Assembly (NCBI RefSeq): GCF_947493425.1
Contig: NZ_CANLRP010000089.1
Span: 1 to 34,973, forward strand
Length of the DNA: 34,973 nucleotides
Direction: 5' to 3'
Source: an uncultured Microscilla sp.
Lineage (GTDB): Bacteria > Bacteroidota > Bacteroidia > Cytophagales > Microscillaceae
In this document: positions 33,480 to 34,973 of the stretch, in pieces
How the letters are laid out: every line of letters starts with the position of its first letter
Position numbering within the stretch: the stretch's first letter is position 1
Position numbers and translations under genes: made by a program
The notes under the pieces: model-generated
What the model was told of the DNA's origin: nothing
The model's database searches: none
Seen by the model: the letters and a program-made list of their open reading frames with translations, nothing else

Positions 33480-34100
33480 TTATTTGGCTTCAATTGCCCC
33501 CAACAATTCTTTGCCCATAGGATCAACCGAGGATGGGTAAAATTTTATCACTTTCCCTTTTTCGTCCACCAGGTATTTGCAAAAGTTCCAGTTGGGTGTT
33601 TTGCCCGACTCTTTTTGCAACCACTGATACAATGGGTGTTGGTCGCTGCCTTTTACAGATATTTTGGTAAACATTTGAAAAGAAACTCCATAGTTTTTTT
33701 GGCAAAATTTAGCAATCTGCTCATTGCTACCGGGTTCCTGTGCACCAAAATTGTTTGCGGGAAAGCCCAAAACTACCAGCTTGTCGCCGTGTTTTTCGTG
33801 AAGTTCTTGTAAGGATTTGTATTGTGGAGTGAAGCCGCATTCGGATGCGACATTTACAATAAGTATTTTTTTGCCTTTGTATTTAGAGAAGTTTATGGAT
33901 GTTTTACCATCCAGGGTTTTTATTTTGAAGTTGTAAAACGAGCTTCCAATGTTAGCTTCTGTCATACTTCCTTGAATTATTGGTTGTTTTTCCTTTGTAT
34001 TATTACTAGCCTTTGTTTTTTTCATTGCTTGTTTATCATCGTAAGAACTAAAAGTAAACCACGACAATATCAACAATGCAGTAGCAGTAAGTAATCTCAT
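33480..34100 (-). CDS. Glutathione peroxidase family thiol peroxidase
   Basis: 206 residues with a hydrophobic N-terminus (MRLLTATALLILSWFTF) that looks like a signal peptide or anchor, then a linker and the peroxidase domain (about 45-206). The peroxidatic cysteine C88 lies in NVASECGFTPQY. The tetrad is completed by Q121 (NFGAQEPGS) and W171-N172 (NWNF). A resolving cysteine C133 is placed as in thioredoxin-dependent members (IAKFCQKNYGV), and the cysteine often found in FPCNQF is alanine here (FPANNF). So it is a cysteine, not selenocysteine, enzyme likely reduced by thioredoxin-like partners in the periplasm. It removes hydroperoxides. A good promoter lies 90 bp upstream. Confidence 0.95.
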   Translation of the reverse strand: MRLLTATALLILSWFTFSSYDDKQAMKKTKASNNTKEKQPIIQGSMTEANIGSSFYNFKIKTLDGKTSINFSKYKGKKILIVNVASECGFTPQYKSLQELHEKHGDKLVVLGFPANNFGAQEPGSNEQIAKFCQKNYGVSFQMFTKISVKGSDQHPLYQWLQKESGKTPNWNFCKYLVDEKGKVIKFYPSSVDPMGKELLGAIEAK

Positions 34101-34188
34101 TTTAAATCAGCTTTTGTTAAACAAAACAGCGTATTTATTGTAGCACAACCTTAAGTTAATTGAAGTGCTACCTCAATATTTCGTATTT

Positions 34189-34219
34189 CAAACATAGATA
34201 TTATATATCTAAAAAGCAA
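34189..34219 (-). promoter_or_regulatory. Bacteroidota-type promoter of the gpx-menA unit
   Basis: On the minus strand TTG (34219-34217), a 20 bp spacer and TATGTTTG (34196-34189) match the consensus exactly. Transcription would start near 34182, leaving an 82-base leader. Confidence 0.65.
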
Positions 34220-34555
34220 TAATACCCGATACAAATGCACTACAACAAATGCTTATAGAGAGAAGATTTGTCACACTAAATATACTGTTTACACCTAAAA
34301 AAAAGCCTAATACCAAACATTTACTTAGTATATATCATTTTTTCAGAACAATAAATTTACTCTCCTTTTCAATTAAAGTTGGTATACTATCTCACGTTAT
34401 ATAGCAAGCATTTGTTTTGTCAAGTGTAACTTTATAACATTTTATACAAAAGGAACCGCACCTGATTCCCCTTCTACGAGAGTAATTTTGCCTGTAAGTG
34501 TTCACTTATAATTAAAGACAACTACTAGATAAATACCTGGTTTCAGTCCATAAGA
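34220..34555. other. AT-rich spacer
   Basis: No ORF, RNA gene or exact promoter pair seen. The only structure is a short palindrome TAAGTG-TT-CACTTA at 34495-34508. Confidence 0.5.
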
Positions 34556-34593
34556 AATAAAAAAAGCCTGTCCAACTTTTACATTGAACAGGC
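34556..34593 (-). terminator. Rho-independent terminator of the right-edge gene
   Basis: On the minus strand GCCTGTTCAA (34593-34584) pairs with TTGGACAGGC (34575-34566), 9 of 10, followed by seven or more T. It lies about 90 bp past the stop of the gene at 34683. Confidence 0.8.
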
Positions 34594-34682
34594 TTCGTAT
34601 ACCTTGCTATCGCAAAACAAGTCACAGGCTTGTCTTTATTTTATGCTTTCGGGTCTACTTTGGAAGACTTAAAAAAAACTGG

Positions 34683-34973
34683 TTAATCCAAATATGGTAT
34701 TTCTATTCTTTTTTTATCAACTAAAGAATCTAGACGATCACCAAGATTAAAGTCAGTAGCTTTATATTGAAACATAATACGATTAAGAGTTGGTTTATCT
34801 CTGTGATGAACCAGTAAATATTTCCCACCTGATATGGTAATATCATCTGAATTAATAACTCCTGCTTTGCTTTTATAGATTTTCCCACCCACCTTGATTA
34901 GACTTCTTGCGAAAATATTAATATTGGTTAAAAAGTTATCTTTGTAGCATGAAAGCTTCAAAATATGCTGTTT
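34683..34973 (-). CDS. C-terminal part of an unknown protein, cut by the window edge
   Basis: The frame is open to the last base of the window, so this is probably the 3' part of a longer gene; the first possible internal start is a TTG at 34961, with no early in-frame ATG. About 96 residues are visible. They are basic and beta-rich (SLIKVGGKIYKSKAGVIN, ITISGGKYLLVHHRD, NRIMFQYKATDF) and end in a charged RIEIPYLD. No family is recognised. The terminator at 34556-34593 supports a real transcript ending here. Confidence 0.6.
   Translation of the reverse strand, partial: KQHILKLSCYKDNFLTNINIFARSLIKVGGKIYKSKAGVINSDDITISGGKYLLVHHRDKPTLNRIMFQYKATDFNLGDRLDSLVDKKRIEIPYLD

Noticed and set aside
1..34973. 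tRNA, rRNA, CRISPR array, phage or IS transposase genes
   Set aside because: Looked for T-loop-like GTTCRA stretches, regular direct repeats and transposase/integrase motifs and found none that hold up.

Overview
The window looks like chromosomal DNA of a marine or free-living gliding bacterium of the Bacteroidota (Cytophagales; Microscilla-like is my best guess, by style and not by a database match). The reasons are moderate GC with AT-rich spacers, starts without clear Shine-Dalgarno sequences, several promoters of the Bacteroidota type (TTG, 19-21 bp, TAnnTTTG), and typical genes such as a DUF1573 protein and alaS divergent from an M23 peptidase. There is no phage, IS transposase, CRISPR array, rRNA or recognisable tRNA. 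Most genes are ordinary housekeeping or accessory genes in short transcription units, several with clear hairpin terminators.

Layout. 0.2-1.5 kb: a minus-strand pair, an MBL-fold hydrolase followed by a TetR regulator of LmrA/YxaF type, whose promoter carries two near-identical operator-like repeats. 1.9-5.3 kb: a 1145-residue Clp-type double AAA+ protein whose C-terminal third reads as a class I peptide chain release factor (RF2-like) that has lost the GGQ domain and the stop-codon recognition loop. This is the most unusual gene here. 5.5-9.4 kb: a small STAS-like protein, a ~118 bp hairpin-rich element, a secreted DUF1573 protein and an M42 aminopeptidase. 9.5-14.6 kb: a 263 bp element with terminal inverted repeats, a soluble three-PAS histidine kinase, an RNA-repair operon (ATP-dependent ligase overlapping an HD-phosphoesterase/polynucleotide kinase), and a second STAS-like protein. 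14.7-18 kb: a small orphan protein, a YheS-like ABC-F ATPase and a convergent nitroreductase.

18.2-23.7 kb holds a 1821-residue protein. Its N-terminus is a complete SLC12/NKCC-like cation-chloride cotransporter with recognisable Na+ and K+ site residues. It continues into a ~650-residue helical stalk and ends in an AAA/ORC-like NTPase plus winged helix with an altered Walker A. 24.1-29.6 kb: a short MscS-type channel, a stand-alone receiver, alaS, and a divergent membrane-anchored M23 peptidase. 29.8-35 kb: an APC amino-acid permease, a tandem universal stress protein, menA and a thiol glutathione peroxidase in one minus-strand unit, and the C-terminal part of an unknown gene cut by the right edge.

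The two giant fusions are the candidates for undescribed biology. The first suggests a ClpP-docking unfoldase tethered to the ribosomal A site through a catalytically dead release factor. The second suggests an ion cotransporter controlled by an intracellular NTPase. Both functional readings are inferences from motifs read by eye.
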